Assembly: GCA_001873995.1 (NCBI GenBank)
Contig: MNVR01000007.1
Span: 1-64,000, forward strand
Source: Candidatus Phelpsiimicrobium noxiivivens
GTDB taxonomy: Bacteria; Omnitrophota; Gorgyraeia; Velamenicoccales; Velamenicoccaceae
Reading direction: 5' to 3'
DNA: 64,000 nucleotides
The stretch's first letter is position 1; each line of letters opens with the position of its first letter. Under the pieces are notes generated by a model, which saw only the letters and a program-made list of their open reading frames with translations, was not told where the DNA came from and ran no database searches. A program made the position numbers and the translations under genes. Shown here one piece after another: positions 51,813-59,659 of this stretch.

Positions 51813-54008
51813 ATGGCAGAAGAACAAGCGCGTATAGGCAATGTTATATCTATTTTTAGTACGAAGGGCGGCGTTGGCAAGACGCTCCTTGCCGTCAACC
51901 TTGCTATTGCCATGGCACAGGAAGGCAAAAAAATAGCGCTTATAGATCTGGATCTCCAGGCCATTCAGGACATGGCCAGGATGATAGACACGACCCCGCA
52001 GTATTCCATCTTTGATATTGTCTCCATTATTGACAAGGTTGAACAATTGGGGAATATAAAAAATTACATGACCCTTGTTCCGGTCGGCATAGATTTTTTA
52101 CCTGCCATTACCAGGCCAAAGCAATCTCCTCATATCACAGGAGATCGTATAAGCAAGATTATATCAATGTTGACACCTATCTATGATTTTATAATAGTGG
52201 ATGGCGGCAGGGCTTTTACAGACAGTCTAATCAGTATCTTCAACCGCTCTAACCTCATACTTTTTATTGTTACTCCTGATATACTTTCTGTTTACGAGAC
52301 GCGCTGGGGGCTTGATGTGCTTCAGTCGCTGCACTTTCCTTTAAAAATGATAAAGCTTCTTTTAAACAGAGCAGAGAGTAAGTCAGGCTTGTCCTGGCAG
52401 GAAGTAAAGCTCGCTTTACCATGCGAGATAATATCAAGTATCCCCAGCGACGGAAGGGTCGTGGGCCTGGCGCTCAACCGCGGCGTGCCCGTGGTCGTTG
52501 ATAACCCATCCAGCCGCGTGAGCGCCGCCATTAAAAAATTCGCGCAGAACCTTATATCCAAGGCCAGTCTTTATATCGCGCATAAAGAAGTTGAAGAACT
52601 CAGGTCAATTAAAAAAGAAGAAATGCCTTCGGCTGGCACTTTTTGGGATGCTATGGGCCTGGCTGACAAGGTCAAATGGATAAAACCCCTTGAGCAGGAA
52701 GATGAGATCATAAAATTAAAGCGCCGCATCCACGCGCGCCTTATTGAAGAGTTGGATTTAAAACGCCTGGATATGGAGTTGATCAATAATCCTAAAAAAG
52801 CAAAAGAGCTCAGGGAAAAAGCCGAAAAGATCGTTACCAATCTGTTGGCTGAAGAGACCGGCGCTTTTTTGTCTTCGTTTGAAGTCCGCGAAAAACTCGT
52901 CAAAGACGTTGCCGATGAAGCGCTGGGGCTCGGGCCGTTAGAAGAACTTATCCGTAATCAGGATATCACGGATATTATGGTCAACAATAAAGACCAGATC
53001 TATATTGAACAACACGGTAAGCTTGAATTGACCAGTAAAAAATTTATCTCTGACGACCAGGTGCGCGTCGTTATTGAGCGTATCATTGCGCCTCTTGGAA
53101 GGCGCATTGATGAATCAGTGCCTATGGTAGATGCGCGCCTGCCTGACGGCTCGCGCGTCAACGCTATCATACCCCCCCTTTCTTTAACAGGCCCGACGTT
53201 GACCATAAGGAAATTCGCCAGAGAGCATTATACGGTGGAAGACCTTATCTCACGTTTTTATAGCCTTGATAAAAATATAGCTGATTTTCTTTCTGCTTGT
53301 GTTATGTTCAGGAAGAACGTGATCGTTTCCGGAGGGACAGGTTCAGGAAAGACCACCTTTTTAAATATACTTTCCACTTTTATCCCGAACGACGAAAGGA
53401 TAGTCACCATTGAAGACGCCGCTGAATTGCGCTTAAACCAAGAACACTGGGTGCGCTTAGAGTCAAGGGCTCCCAATATAGAAGGTAAGGGCGCTATTAC
53501 TATCCGCGACCTTTTCCGTAATTGCCTAAGAATGAGGCCCGACCGCATTATAATAGGTGAGTGCCGCGGAGGCGAGGTATTAGATATGCTTCAAGCCATG
53601 AACACAGGCCACGACGGCTCCATGACTACCATTCACGCTAATTCTACGCGCGACGTTTTGTCTCGTCTTGATTCTATGATACTTATGAGCGGGGTGGAGC
53701 TGCCCATACGCGCCATCCGCGAAATGACCGCTTCTGCTATTGACCTTGTTGTCCAGACCGCCAGGCTTTCCGACGGCTCAAGAAAGATAACGCAGGTAAC
53801 AGAGATAGCCGGCATGGATGACGAAACACATATCAAGTTTGCCGATATTTTTCGCTTTAAGCAGCTCTCCATTGATAAAGAACATAATAATAAAGTCATC
53901 GGGAAATTCATAGCCACAGGGCATATCCCGTCCTTCTATGACGAATTGGTCACCCGCGGCATCAACCTTTCCAAAGATATCTTTATCTCCACTGAAACCC
54001 TAAAATAA
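51813..54008 (+). CDS. CpaE-CpaF fusion (TadZ-like ATPase joined to TadA secretion ATPase)
   Basis: The product has 731 residues from ATG 51813; an in-frame ATG at 51777 lies inside the upstream repeat. Residues 1 to about 265 are a ParA/MinD-type domain: deviant Walker A STKGGVGKTLLAVNLAIAM, then KIALIDLDLQAIQDM. From about residue 290 follows a CpaF/TadA ATPase: LEELIRNQDITDIMVNNKDQ, Walker A SGGTGSGKTTF (about residue 506), RMRPDRIIIGECRGGEVLDM and MTTIHANSTRDVLSRL. CpaE localises and CpaF powers the pilus. They are normally separate genes, so this fusion ties position to power. Confidence 0.93.
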   Translation: MAEEQARIGNVISIFSTKGGVGKTLLAVNLAIAMAQEGKKIALIDLDLQAIQDMARMIDTTPQYSIFDIVSIIDKVEQLGNIKNYMTLVPVGIDFLPAITRPKQSPHITGDRISKIISMLTPIYDFIIVDGGRAFTDSLISIFNRSNLILFIVTPDILSVYETRWGLDVLQSLHFPLKMIKLLLNRAESKSGLSWQEVKLALPCEIISSIPSDGRVVGLALNRGVPVVVDNPSSRVSAAIKKFAQNLISKASLYIAHKEVEELRSIKKEEMPSAGTFWDAMGLADKVKWIKPLEQEDEIIKLKRRIHARLIEELDLKRLDMELINNPKKAKELREKAEKIVTNLLAEETGAFLSSFEVREKLVKDVADEALGLGPLEELIRNQDITDIMVNNKDQIYIEQHGKLELTSKKFISDDQVRVVIERIIAPLGRRIDESVPMVDARLPDGSRVNAIIPPLSLTGPTLTIRKFAREHYTVEDLISRFYSLDKNIADFLSACVMFRKNVIVSGGTGSGKTTFLNILSTFIPNDERIVTIEDAAELRLNQEHWVRLESRAPNIEGKGAITIRDLFRNCLRMRPDRIIIGECRGGEVLDMLQAMNTGHDGSMTTIHANSTRDVLSRLDSMILMSGVELPIRAIREMTASAIDLVVQTARLSDGSRKITQVTEIAGMDDETHIKFADIFRFKQLSIDKEHNNKVIGKFIATGHIPSFYDELVTRGINLSKDIFISTETLK

Positions 54009-55310
54009 TCTGCTCTTGAGAAAGCTTGTGAAATAAAAGGCGAGATAAAACTCGGCGAGGACTTGTAGCTCCATTATTATAAAATATGGCGAGGCCAAAA
54101 GCCCAACGACTCGCAAGGCTATAAACCATAGCGAGAGCGATAGGGCGCACATATGTTTGGGCCTGAAAACTACATGGTGCAAAGAGTCATATTTTCGCCA
54201 ATCAAATGTTGTAATGCGGTTTTCATGCTTAAGCCGCTCATAGAGTTGCGAGGCAGGAAAAGGTGTTAAGATAGTGAGGGAAATTGAATACAGCCCTGAC
54301 CGTATCAGAAACCACATGAGCCTTAGATAATCCTTGTGAGTATAATAATCAAACCCTAGTATAAAGGCACCCGTGACTTTTATATGATAGGATCTTATTT
54401 TCTTAATAGCCTTTATGTAATCGTCTGTTGAGCGCATGTGGCCGGTTGAAGTTTTTTGAAGCTTTTGAGGGTAGATCGTTTCAAAGCCTATAAAGAGGCT
54501 TTTACACCCGCTTGCTTTGGCTGCTTTTAGCGCTTCATCATCAAATGCTATGTCAATAGAGCTATTGCCCGTCCAGTTCAGGCGCAAAGGCGATAGGCCC
54601 GCGAATAATCTTTTAGCGTATTCCGGGCTTGAGAAGATATTGTCGTCCCTGAACATGATGGTTGGTTTCAGGCCGAATGGCAATTGAACACCATCTCTGA
54701 CTTTTTTAACAAGAGAGAGCGCCTGATCCAGTTTGATGAGGCGAAGCCCTCCGGAATGCGGGACACAAAAATCACAGTGGTATTTACACCCGCGGCTAAG
54801 TAAGATCCCTGTTTTGTATAATATCCGCGGGTTAATTTTTAAGAAGTAATTGTAGCTGGGTGAAAAGTAGTCTGCGAGGGGCTCACCTTTATAGGCCTGC
54901 CTGAGTGTTTTATTTTCATAGTCTCGCACTAAATCAGGCCAAACGGATTCTGCTTCGCCAATAACAACACTGTTGCAATGTTGTAGCGCTTCCTGTGGGA
55001 AATAGCTTGGATGAAGCCCGCCCATAATAACTGTAGAGCCTGCCTTACGGAAACGGTCAGCTATTTTGTATGCTTCATAAGAATTAGATGTAGCGCAGGA
55101 TATCCCTACCAGACTGCCGCCTATAAAATCTTTATTTGACCAAAACAGTTTTTGATTATATATTTTGATCGTATAGTCTTCAGGAGTAAGGGCAGGAAGT
55201 ATAAAAAGAGAAAAAGTAGCAGGGGCATTGTAGAATAAACTAAGAGTAAAGCGAATGACAGGGTGGCTGGTAGAAGGTAATATAAGTATGAGCTTTTTTT
55301 TCGCGGCCAT
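54000..55310 (-). CDS. B12-binding radical SAM protein, paralogue
   Basis: The 436-residue protein has the same layout as the one at 45148: LVGISCATSNSYEAYKIADR, VIMGGLHPSYFPQEALQHCN, SRGCKYHCDFCVPHS, FRDDNIFSSPEYAKRLF, SLFIGFETIYPQKL and a hydrophobic C-terminal part. It is convergent with cpaE-cpaF and overlaps its end by 9 bases. Its position inside the pilus locus may be chance or may mark a modification linked to the pilus. The substrate is unknown. Confidence 0.88.
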   Translation of the reverse strand: MAAKKKLILILPSTSHPVIRFTLSLFYNAPATFSLFILPALTPEDYTIKIYNQKLFWSNKDFIGGSLVGISCATSNSYEAYKIADRFRKAGSTVIMGGLHPSYFPQEALQHCNSVVIGEAESVWPDLVRDYENKTLRQAYKGEPLADYFSPSYNYFLKINPRILYKTGILLSRGCKYHCDFCVPHSGGLRLIKLDQALSLVKKVRDGVQLPFGLKPTIMFRDDNIFSSPEYAKRLFAGLSPLRLNWTGNSSIDIAFDDEALKAAKASGCKSLFIGFETIYPQKLQKTSTGHMRSTDDYIKAIKKIRSYHIKVTGAFILGFDYYTHKDYLRLMWFLIRSGLYSISLTILTPFPASQLYERLKHENRITTFDWRKYDSLHHVVFRPKHMCALSLSLWFIALRVVGLLASPYFIIMELQVLAEFYLAFYFTSFLKSRLF

Positions 55311-55395
55311 GTTAATAAAGTATATCTTAAACCTATTGATTACTCAATAGGCATTTTGTGTATACATTGAGGCCGGGCTTCGGCATAGTTCATAG

Positions 55396-55425
55396 TTGAC
55401 GCAACGCAGGGGAGTCTGTTATAAT
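55396..55425 (+). promoter_or_regulatory. Promoter, near-leaderless DUF192 gene
   Basis: TTGACG (55396-55401), an 18-base spacer and TATAAT (55420-55425) end just 7 bases before the ATG at 55433, so the transcript would start at or next to the start codon. No ribosome binding site is present, consistent with a leaderless message. Confidence 0.65.
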
Positions 55426-55432
55426 AACGCAT

Positions 55433-55789
55433 ATGGGAGTTGCCTACCACAAAGCCATAAATGTTACAACAGGTGAAATCATAGCCGACAATGTCAGAAT
55501 TGCCCAGGATTTTATGAGCCGCTCGATTGGGCTCTTAAATAGGCAAAATTTAAATGAAAATGAGGCTTTGCTTATCAAACCTTGCCCATCCATACATACC
55601 TTTTTCATGAAGTTCCCCATTGATGTCTTATTCCTGTCCAAAGAAGGCAATATAGTAAAGATCGCGCATTCTTTGAAACCATGGAGACTATCTGGTTGTT
55701 TACTAGGCTGTTTCATGGTATTAGAGCTCCCGCCTGGCAAGGTATTAAAAACAACAATAAAGCTTGGAAATGTAATTGAAATATGCTAA
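55433..55789 (+). CDS. DUF192 family protein
   Basis: The 118-residue protein has IAQDFMSRSIGLLNRQNLNE, SIHTFFMKFPIDVLFLSKEG and the Cys-containing stretch WRLSGCLLGCFMVLELPPGK, all typical of DUF192. The family is often encoded near pilus and secretion loci, but its function is not established. No signal peptide is seen, whereas many homologues are exported. It lies between the divergently read radical SAM gene and a transposase-like gene. Confidence 0.82.
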   Translation: MGVAYHKAINVTTGEIIADNVRIAQDFMSRSIGLLNRQNLNENEALLIKPCPSIHTFFMKFPIDVLFLSKEGNIVKIAHSLKPWRLSGCLLGCFMVLELPPGKVLKTTIKLGNVIEIC

Positions 55790-55858
55790 TATATTAATGT
55801 CCAATTAAGCATATTGATTGCTGTAACATAAATTATTGTTTAATGTTATAAGAAAATA

Positions 55859-57421
55859 ATGTCCAAAACATCAAAAATAACACAGAATATAAGGAATTAT
55901 GTTCTTTCAAGAAAAAGAAAGAATTGTAATATAAGCTGTAGAACAATTGCAGATGAAACGGGTGACAAGTTTAAGATGATCATATCAAAATCAAGCGTAA
56001 ACGTGATCTTAAAAGGCGCAAGATTAAGTAGCCCTGTAGGCCGTAATGTTGCTAAGATCTATAGGCCCAGCGGAGAAACTGATGGCGCGGGATACGCGTT
56101 CCTTTTGGCTGCAAATTATTTGTTGGGTTTTTCCAGGATATTGGCTACTACTTTGCGTAAGTTGGCGCCGTCTATTCGTATGAAATGGGATACTTTGGAG
56201 GCGATTAGCGAGGCCTGGATCATGGCGCGGGCTGTTTACAATGTGCCACTTGCAAAAATTGAAAATTACAATAAAAATGACCTTTGGTTTATTACCGGTA
56301 GAAAAGCTAATAAAGGCCTGTTAAAACAGTATATTAACGCCTTCATTGATACACAACATATTGGCTATCAATTAGTTAGCGAAATTGCTCATGTTCTGCA
56401 GGATGTCCATTATCTTAAAATTTATCTGGCTGATAACACATTTTATATGTTAGACGGCCAGCTCAAAAGCGTTTGGAAAGACGCCAAAATACCAATTGAT
56501 TATTGTACAACAATAGATATTGCAAATAGTTATATAAACAAAAAAATTTTTGGATCTGAGCCATTTGTTGTTTTCAATGCGTTTCCTGAGACAGTGCTGG
56601 GAGATGAGATATCAGATTTTATTTTTAGCATAGACGGTTCTTTAAGCCAAAAGAGGATAAGAAAGATAGAACTTATTGCGCCACAAGGTGTTATAATAAA
56701 AGAAATACCTTTTGTGGTTCCTGAAAGGCGCAATTTTATTCTTGGTATCTGGCCTTGGCAGTATAAATTGATCGCTGATCTTGAAAAGCGAAAGACAGCG
56801 GCTAAAATTTTTATTGATGGCATTGGACAGGAATTTTATTTGTGCGAGGACCGGGCAAGATTCGCGCAACATGCTAATAATATTGATGTTATGTTAAGGC
56901 TTATTGTCATAAAAAGCACCAAAGATGGCCCGGCCTTGCTGGGCGTTTTTACTAACGCAGATCAAGAAAGCTGGACAGCGGCGCGTGTCGTGGAACGCTA
57001 TCTGCGCCACTGGCCGGATGTTGTCGTCGGGCATAAGCTATTTTTAAGAGCTTCTAAAATGCCCCTATATCTTGAAGATTTTATATCTTCGGAAAAAATG
57101 TTTGTTAACGCCAAGAAGATAAATGAGACGAATGATCCGGACGCGTGGTTCTTGATACTCGTGGAGATTTTGAATGATTTTTGCAAAAGAAATTTTTTTC
57201 CTGAGGTGTGCGCGTCCTGGAGCTTGCTTAAGATGAGAGAGCTGTTTTATAAACAGAGGGGCTTCATAAAGAGAGATATGGATGAGGATATTTTATTTAA
57301 GTTATTTAACTCCAATATGTTAGAAGAAAAAGATATTACCAATTTTGCTTCCGCGAAGTTTAACGAAGCCAATATTTTTGATAGCTCTGGCAGGCAGCTC
57401 CGAATAATTTCTGCCGCATAA
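55859..57421 (+). CDS. Transposase-like protein of unknown family
   Basis: The 520-residue protein has an N-terminal part like a helix-turn-helix (NCNISCRTIADETGDKF). The middle has IKIYLADNTFYMLDGQLKSV-like strands with acidic residues and FIDGIGQEFYLCEDRARF. Near residue 390 is VVERYLRHWPDVVVGHKLF, reminiscent of the RY-x-x-RW segment of IS4-like DDE transposases. No flanking inverted repeats are seen. It may be a transposase, or a domesticated derivative in the pilus locus. Family assignment is uncertain. Confidence 0.45.
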   Translation: MSKTSKITQNIRNYVLSRKRKNCNISCRTIADETGDKFKMIISKSSVNVILKGARLSSPVGRNVAKIYRPSGETDGAGYAFLLAANYLLGFSRILATTLRKLAPSIRMKWDTLEAISEAWIMARAVYNVPLAKIENYNKNDLWFITGRKANKGLLKQYINAFIDTQHIGYQLVSEIAHVLQDVHYLKIYLADNTFYMLDGQLKSVWKDAKIPIDYCTTIDIANSYINKKIFGSEPFVVFNAFPETVLGDEISDFIFSIDGSLSQKRIRKIELIAPQGVIIKEIPFVVPERRNFILGIWPWQYKLIADLEKRKTAAKIFIDGIGQEFYLCEDRARFAQHANNIDVMLRLIVIKSTKDGPALLGVFTNADQESWTAARVVERYLRHWPDVVVGHKLFLRASKMPLYLEDFISSEKMFVNAKKINETNDPDAWFLILVEILNDFCKRNFFPEVCASWSLLKMRELFYKQRGFIKRDMDEDILFKLFNSNMLEEKDITNFASAKFNEANIFDSSGRQLRIISAA

Positions 57422-57528
57422 AACTTAACCCAAAAAAATTTCAAAGTCATCGTATTTTTTAAAGTCTCTGCATGCCATAACCTCTTTCATTGCAAAAGAA
57501 AACGCTACCTTTTTAACAAAACTTTTTG

Positions 57529-57558
57529 TTGACATATATGTATATAATATGATATATT
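57529..57558 (+). promoter_or_regulatory. Pilin array promoter
   Basis: A perfect TTGACA (57529-57534), an 18-base spacer and TATATT (57553-57558) start the pilin cluster. The surrounding sequence is very AT-rich. The expected leader to the first pilin is about 180 bases. Confidence 0.7.
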
Positions 57559-57655
57559 TCTTGTGCGACAAAAATCGGTATCGGATCGGCAGATCCATTA
57601 TAAAAATCTGATGAAATACGCCACAGTAAACAAAAGATTTCGATATTGTATTTTC

Positions 57656-57724
57656 ACCGGGTCGTCATTTGCCGATCTCCTGCCTATTGGTAGGCAGGTA
57701 ATAATTGACAAAAGACGATCCGGT
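57656..57724 (+). promoter_or_regulatory. Two-level stem in the pilin leader
   Basis: ACCGGGTCGTC (57656-57666) pairs with GACGATCCGGT (57714-57724, one G-U). Inside is CCTGCCTA-TTGG-TAGGCAGG (57679-57698). It could be a regulatory RNA structure upstream of the pilins or an inserted palindromic element; the inner part resembles the palindrome at 51745. Confidence 0.55.
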
Positions 57725-57745
57725 ATTTTTTTGCAGATGTTAATA

Positions 57746-57943
57746 ATGAGATTAAAAAAGTTTTTCAAAAGCTGTAGTTTAAGAAATGGCGGCCAAGCTA
57801 TCGTAGAGTATTTTATTTTGCTTGTCCTCATAGCTGCTCTTACAATTATTGGAGGTTCTGTTTTGTTCGGCAAGGTAAAAACAACAACTAACAATTTCAG
57901 GGACGCAGCTTATGAGAAAATGGCTCCATATCCGGGCCCGTAA
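57746..57943 (+). CDS. Flp-type pilin 1
   Basis: The 65-residue protein has a basic leader ending NGG and then QAIVEYFILLVLIAALTIIG, the prepilin peptidase site (G before Q, Glu at +5 in this numbering) plus hydrophobic helix of Flp/Tad pilins. The tail is short (YEKMAPYPGP). An ATG at 57737 is also possible. It is the first of nine tandem pilin genes. Confidence 0.8.
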   Translation: MRLKKFFKSCSLRNGGQAIVEYFILLVLIAALTIIGGSVLFGKVKTTTNNFRDAAYEKMAPYPGP

Positions 57944-57972
57944 GTATAACAATTTTATATCAGAGCGTTGCC

Positions 57973-58125
57973 ATGAATAAAAGAGCTGGCCAGTCAGTTT
58001 TGGAATACGCAATCTTAATATCTGCTTTATGCGCTGTTTATATTACCATGTCAGCTTATATGCATCATGCTGTGAATGCAAAATTGCTTTCTGTGCAGGA
58101 CAGGGTTAATGAAGCGGTGCGATAG
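57973..58125 (+). CDS. Flp-type pilin 2
   Basis: The 50-residue protein MNKRAGQSVLEYAILISALC has a 5-6 residue leader cut after Gly and the Q-S-V-L-E-Y-A pilin start, then AVYITMSAYMHHAVNAKLLS. It is below routine ORF length limits. A weak GTTGCC precedes the ATG. Pilin-like in every feature except its very short tail. Confidence 0.78.
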   Translation: MNKRAGQSVLEYAILISALCAVYITMSAYMHHAVNAKLLSVQDRVNEAVR

Positions 58126-58133
58126 GAGTTCGT

Positions 58134-58346
58134 ATGAGTCATGTGAAGAAATTGTTCAGCGCGGGACAATCAGTTTTAGAATACGCGATGTTGCTTGCTA
58201 TTGTCAGCGCGGCCTTTATAACTATGGCCGTTTATGTGAGAAGGGCTATGCAGGGCCAGCTTTATCAAATTGAAAAGAGGACTGTTGCAAAGGCAGAGGT
58301 AAATACGTATGCAACGTCCGATGGTTGTCCGCCAATGTGTATTTGA
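58134..58346 (+). CDS. Flp-type pilin 3
   Basis: The 70-residue protein (SHVKKLFSAGQSVLEYAMLL) has the cleavage site after AG. The helix continues AIVSAAFITMAVYVRRAMQG. Two cysteines close to the C terminus (DGCPPMCI) could form a disulfide. The ribosome binding site GGAG lies 7 bases upstream. Confidence 0.82.
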   Translation: MSHVKKLFSAGQSVLEYAMLLAIVSAAFITMAVYVRRAMQGQLYQIEKRTVAKAEVNTYATSDGCPPMCI

Positions 58347-58388
58347 TGGGCGCGTTATTCCTGCCAGAGGCGGGCTCAAGGAGAAAAC

Positions 58389-58562
58389 ATGAGAACTAAA
58401 AAAGGTCAGATAATGATTGAATACGCGGTTATGTTCACGGTAATAGTCGCGGCTGTAATAGTTGCCTCAATTATGTTGATCAAACCGTCTTTGAACAAAT
58501 TTTTTGGTACGACAGCAAGGGTTATTGACAACGCGTCTACCAGGGTTGAAAGCAATTTTTAA
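58389..58562 (+). CDS. Flp-type pilin 4
   Basis: The 57-residue protein MRTKKGQIMIEYAVMFTVIV continues AAVIVASIMLIKPSLNKFFG. The IKPSLNKFFG segment is shared with pilin 5 and sets these two apart from the Y-x-x-RG-x-QG type. Cleavage after KKG is expected. It is too short for routine ORF lists. Confidence 0.8.
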   Translation: MRTKKGQIMIEYAVMFTVIVAAVIVASIMLIKPSLNKFFGTTARVIDNASTRVESNF

Positions 58563-58645
58563 TCCAGAAAGGATAGGCCTGCTCAATTCCATTAAGGGCA
58601 GGGCCTAATGAAATATTCCGGAGGGAGAGAGGGGGTGGAAAACAG

Positions 58646-58912
58646 ATGAAGAAAGTGTTTGGCAGGGTAGGGCAAAGCACGTTGGAATATGTAATAGTGT
58701 TGACGGCGATCGTGGCGGCTATTCTTTTTGCAGCCGCGCAGTTTATCAAACCGTCTGTTAACAAAATATACGGCGATGCTGGTACAACGTTGAATGCGAG
58801 CGGAACGTTGTTTGGTAATGCCGTAGGCGGAGGTTTGAACCTTACAGCAGGCGCGGCAGCAGGCGCGGCAGCAGGCGCGGCAGGCGCGGCAGCCGGTTCA
58901 ACCGCGATATAG
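58646..58912 (+). CDS. Flp-type pilin 5 with Ala/Gly repeat tail
   Basis: The 88-residue protein (KKVFGRVGQSTLEYVIVLTA) has IKPSVNKIYGDAG after the helix, like pilin 4. The tail is a low-complexity AGAA-type sequence encoded by tandem 12-bp repeats (58847-58891). A strong GGAGGGAG ribosome binding site lies upstream. Confidence 0.8.
   Translation: MKKVFGRVGQSTLEYVIVLTAIVAAILFAAAQFIKPSVNKIYGDAGTTLNASGTLFGNAVGGGLNLTAGAAAGAAAGAAGAAAGSTAI
58847..58891. repeat. In-frame 12-bp tandem repeat in pilin 5
   Basis: GCAGGCGCGGCA occurs three times in a row (58847-58882), followed by a 9-bp partial copy. Each unit encodes AGAA, so changes in copy number keep the frame and change only tail length. Confidence 0.8.
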
Positions 58913-58956
58913 TAAGAAACGCCAGATTTTTTTGGCGAGAGGAGGTGTTAACGAGA

Positions 58957-59310
58957 ATGCTTAGATGGTTAAACGCAAAGAGAGGCCAGAATACAGCCGA
59001 ATACGCTATCCTTATCGGTGTTATCGTGGCAGCGGCTATCGCTATGCAGATATATATAAGGCGCGGTATGCAGGCCAGAATAAAAGATGCTGTTGATTTT
59101 ACCAGGACAGCGGATGACGACGCGGGCAACGGATTGTTTAATCAGAGCCAGTATGAGCCGTATTATCTGAATACCACTTTTGCAACGACTCAGAGCGGCA
59201 CGAAGAGCCAAGAATTGCAGGTGGGCGGCGGTGTTGTTGTGAACGCTATCAGCGAAGGGACGCAGAGGTCAGGGAACCAGACATACTCTAATTATATGCT
59301 GGGTAACTAA
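58957..59310 (+). CDS. Flp-type pilin 6 (long tail)
   Basis: The 117-residue protein from ATG 58957 (GGAGG 11 bases upstream) has AKRGQNTAEYAILIGVIVAA and the QIYIRRGMQARIKDAVDF continuation. The tail of about 70 residues is Thr/Ser/Asn/Gln-rich. A GTG at 58945 is a less likely start. Confidence 0.85.
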   Translation: MLRWLNAKRGQNTAEYAILIGVIVAAAIAMQIYIRRGMQARIKDAVDFTRTADDDAGNGLFNQSQYEPYYLNTTFATTQSGTKSQELQVGGGVVVNAISEGTQRSGNQTYSNYMLGN

Positions 59311-59341
59311 CAAATAAGCAAATTTAAGGAGGTGAAAATAG

Positions 59342-59659
59342 ATGCGCAAGTGTTTTAGTAAAAGAGGCCAGAGCACTCTTGAGTACGCGGTTTTAATAGT
59401 AGTCATAATCGCGGCTCTTATAGCTATGCAGGTATATTTAAAGCGTGGCATACAGGGCCGCATGAGAGAATCTTCTGACCAAATAGGAGAGCAGTTTTCA
59501 CCGGGTTACACAGTTTCTAACCGCGTGACGAACACGTTCTCGAACACGCTGGAAACAACGGACGCGTATTCTACAACGACGGAGATACTAAATCAGTTCC
59601 AGAACGTGACCGGAGCAGAGAACGTAATGGCGGCTGCTAATGAGTACTGGGGAAAGTAA
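59342..59659 (+). CDS. Flp-type pilin 7 (long tail)
   Basis: The 105-residue protein (KCFSKRGQSTLEYAVLIVVI) continues MQVYLKRGIQGRMRESSDQI. The tail is Thr/Asn-rich (NTFSNTLETTDAYSTTTEIL). An ideal AAGGAGGTG precedes the ATG. Its last base overlaps the next start (TAATG). Confidence 0.87.
   Translation: MRKCFSKRGQSTLEYAVLIVVIIAALIAMQVYLKRGIQGRMRESSDQIGEQFSPGYTVSNRVTNTFSNTLETTDAYSTTTEILNQFQNVTGAENVMAAANEYWGK

Larger units (their letters stand above)
57422..57745 (+). other. Leader region of the pilin array
   Basis: This 324-base stretch has no supported gene. It contains a strong promoter at 57529 and a structured leader (57656-57724). A frame from 57563 runs into the first pilin, but it uses atypical codons and crosses the hairpin, so it is treated as untranslated. 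Confidence 0.5.

Noticed and set aside
57563-57745. Long N-terminal extension of the first pilin.
   Set aside because: The frame crosses a strong hairpin, has no pilin-leader character, and a normal-length leader starts at 57746.
57601-57745. c-di-GMP riboswitch before the pilins, given the PilZ protein in the window.
   Set aside because: The conserved GEMM core sequences are not present; only simple nested stems are visible.
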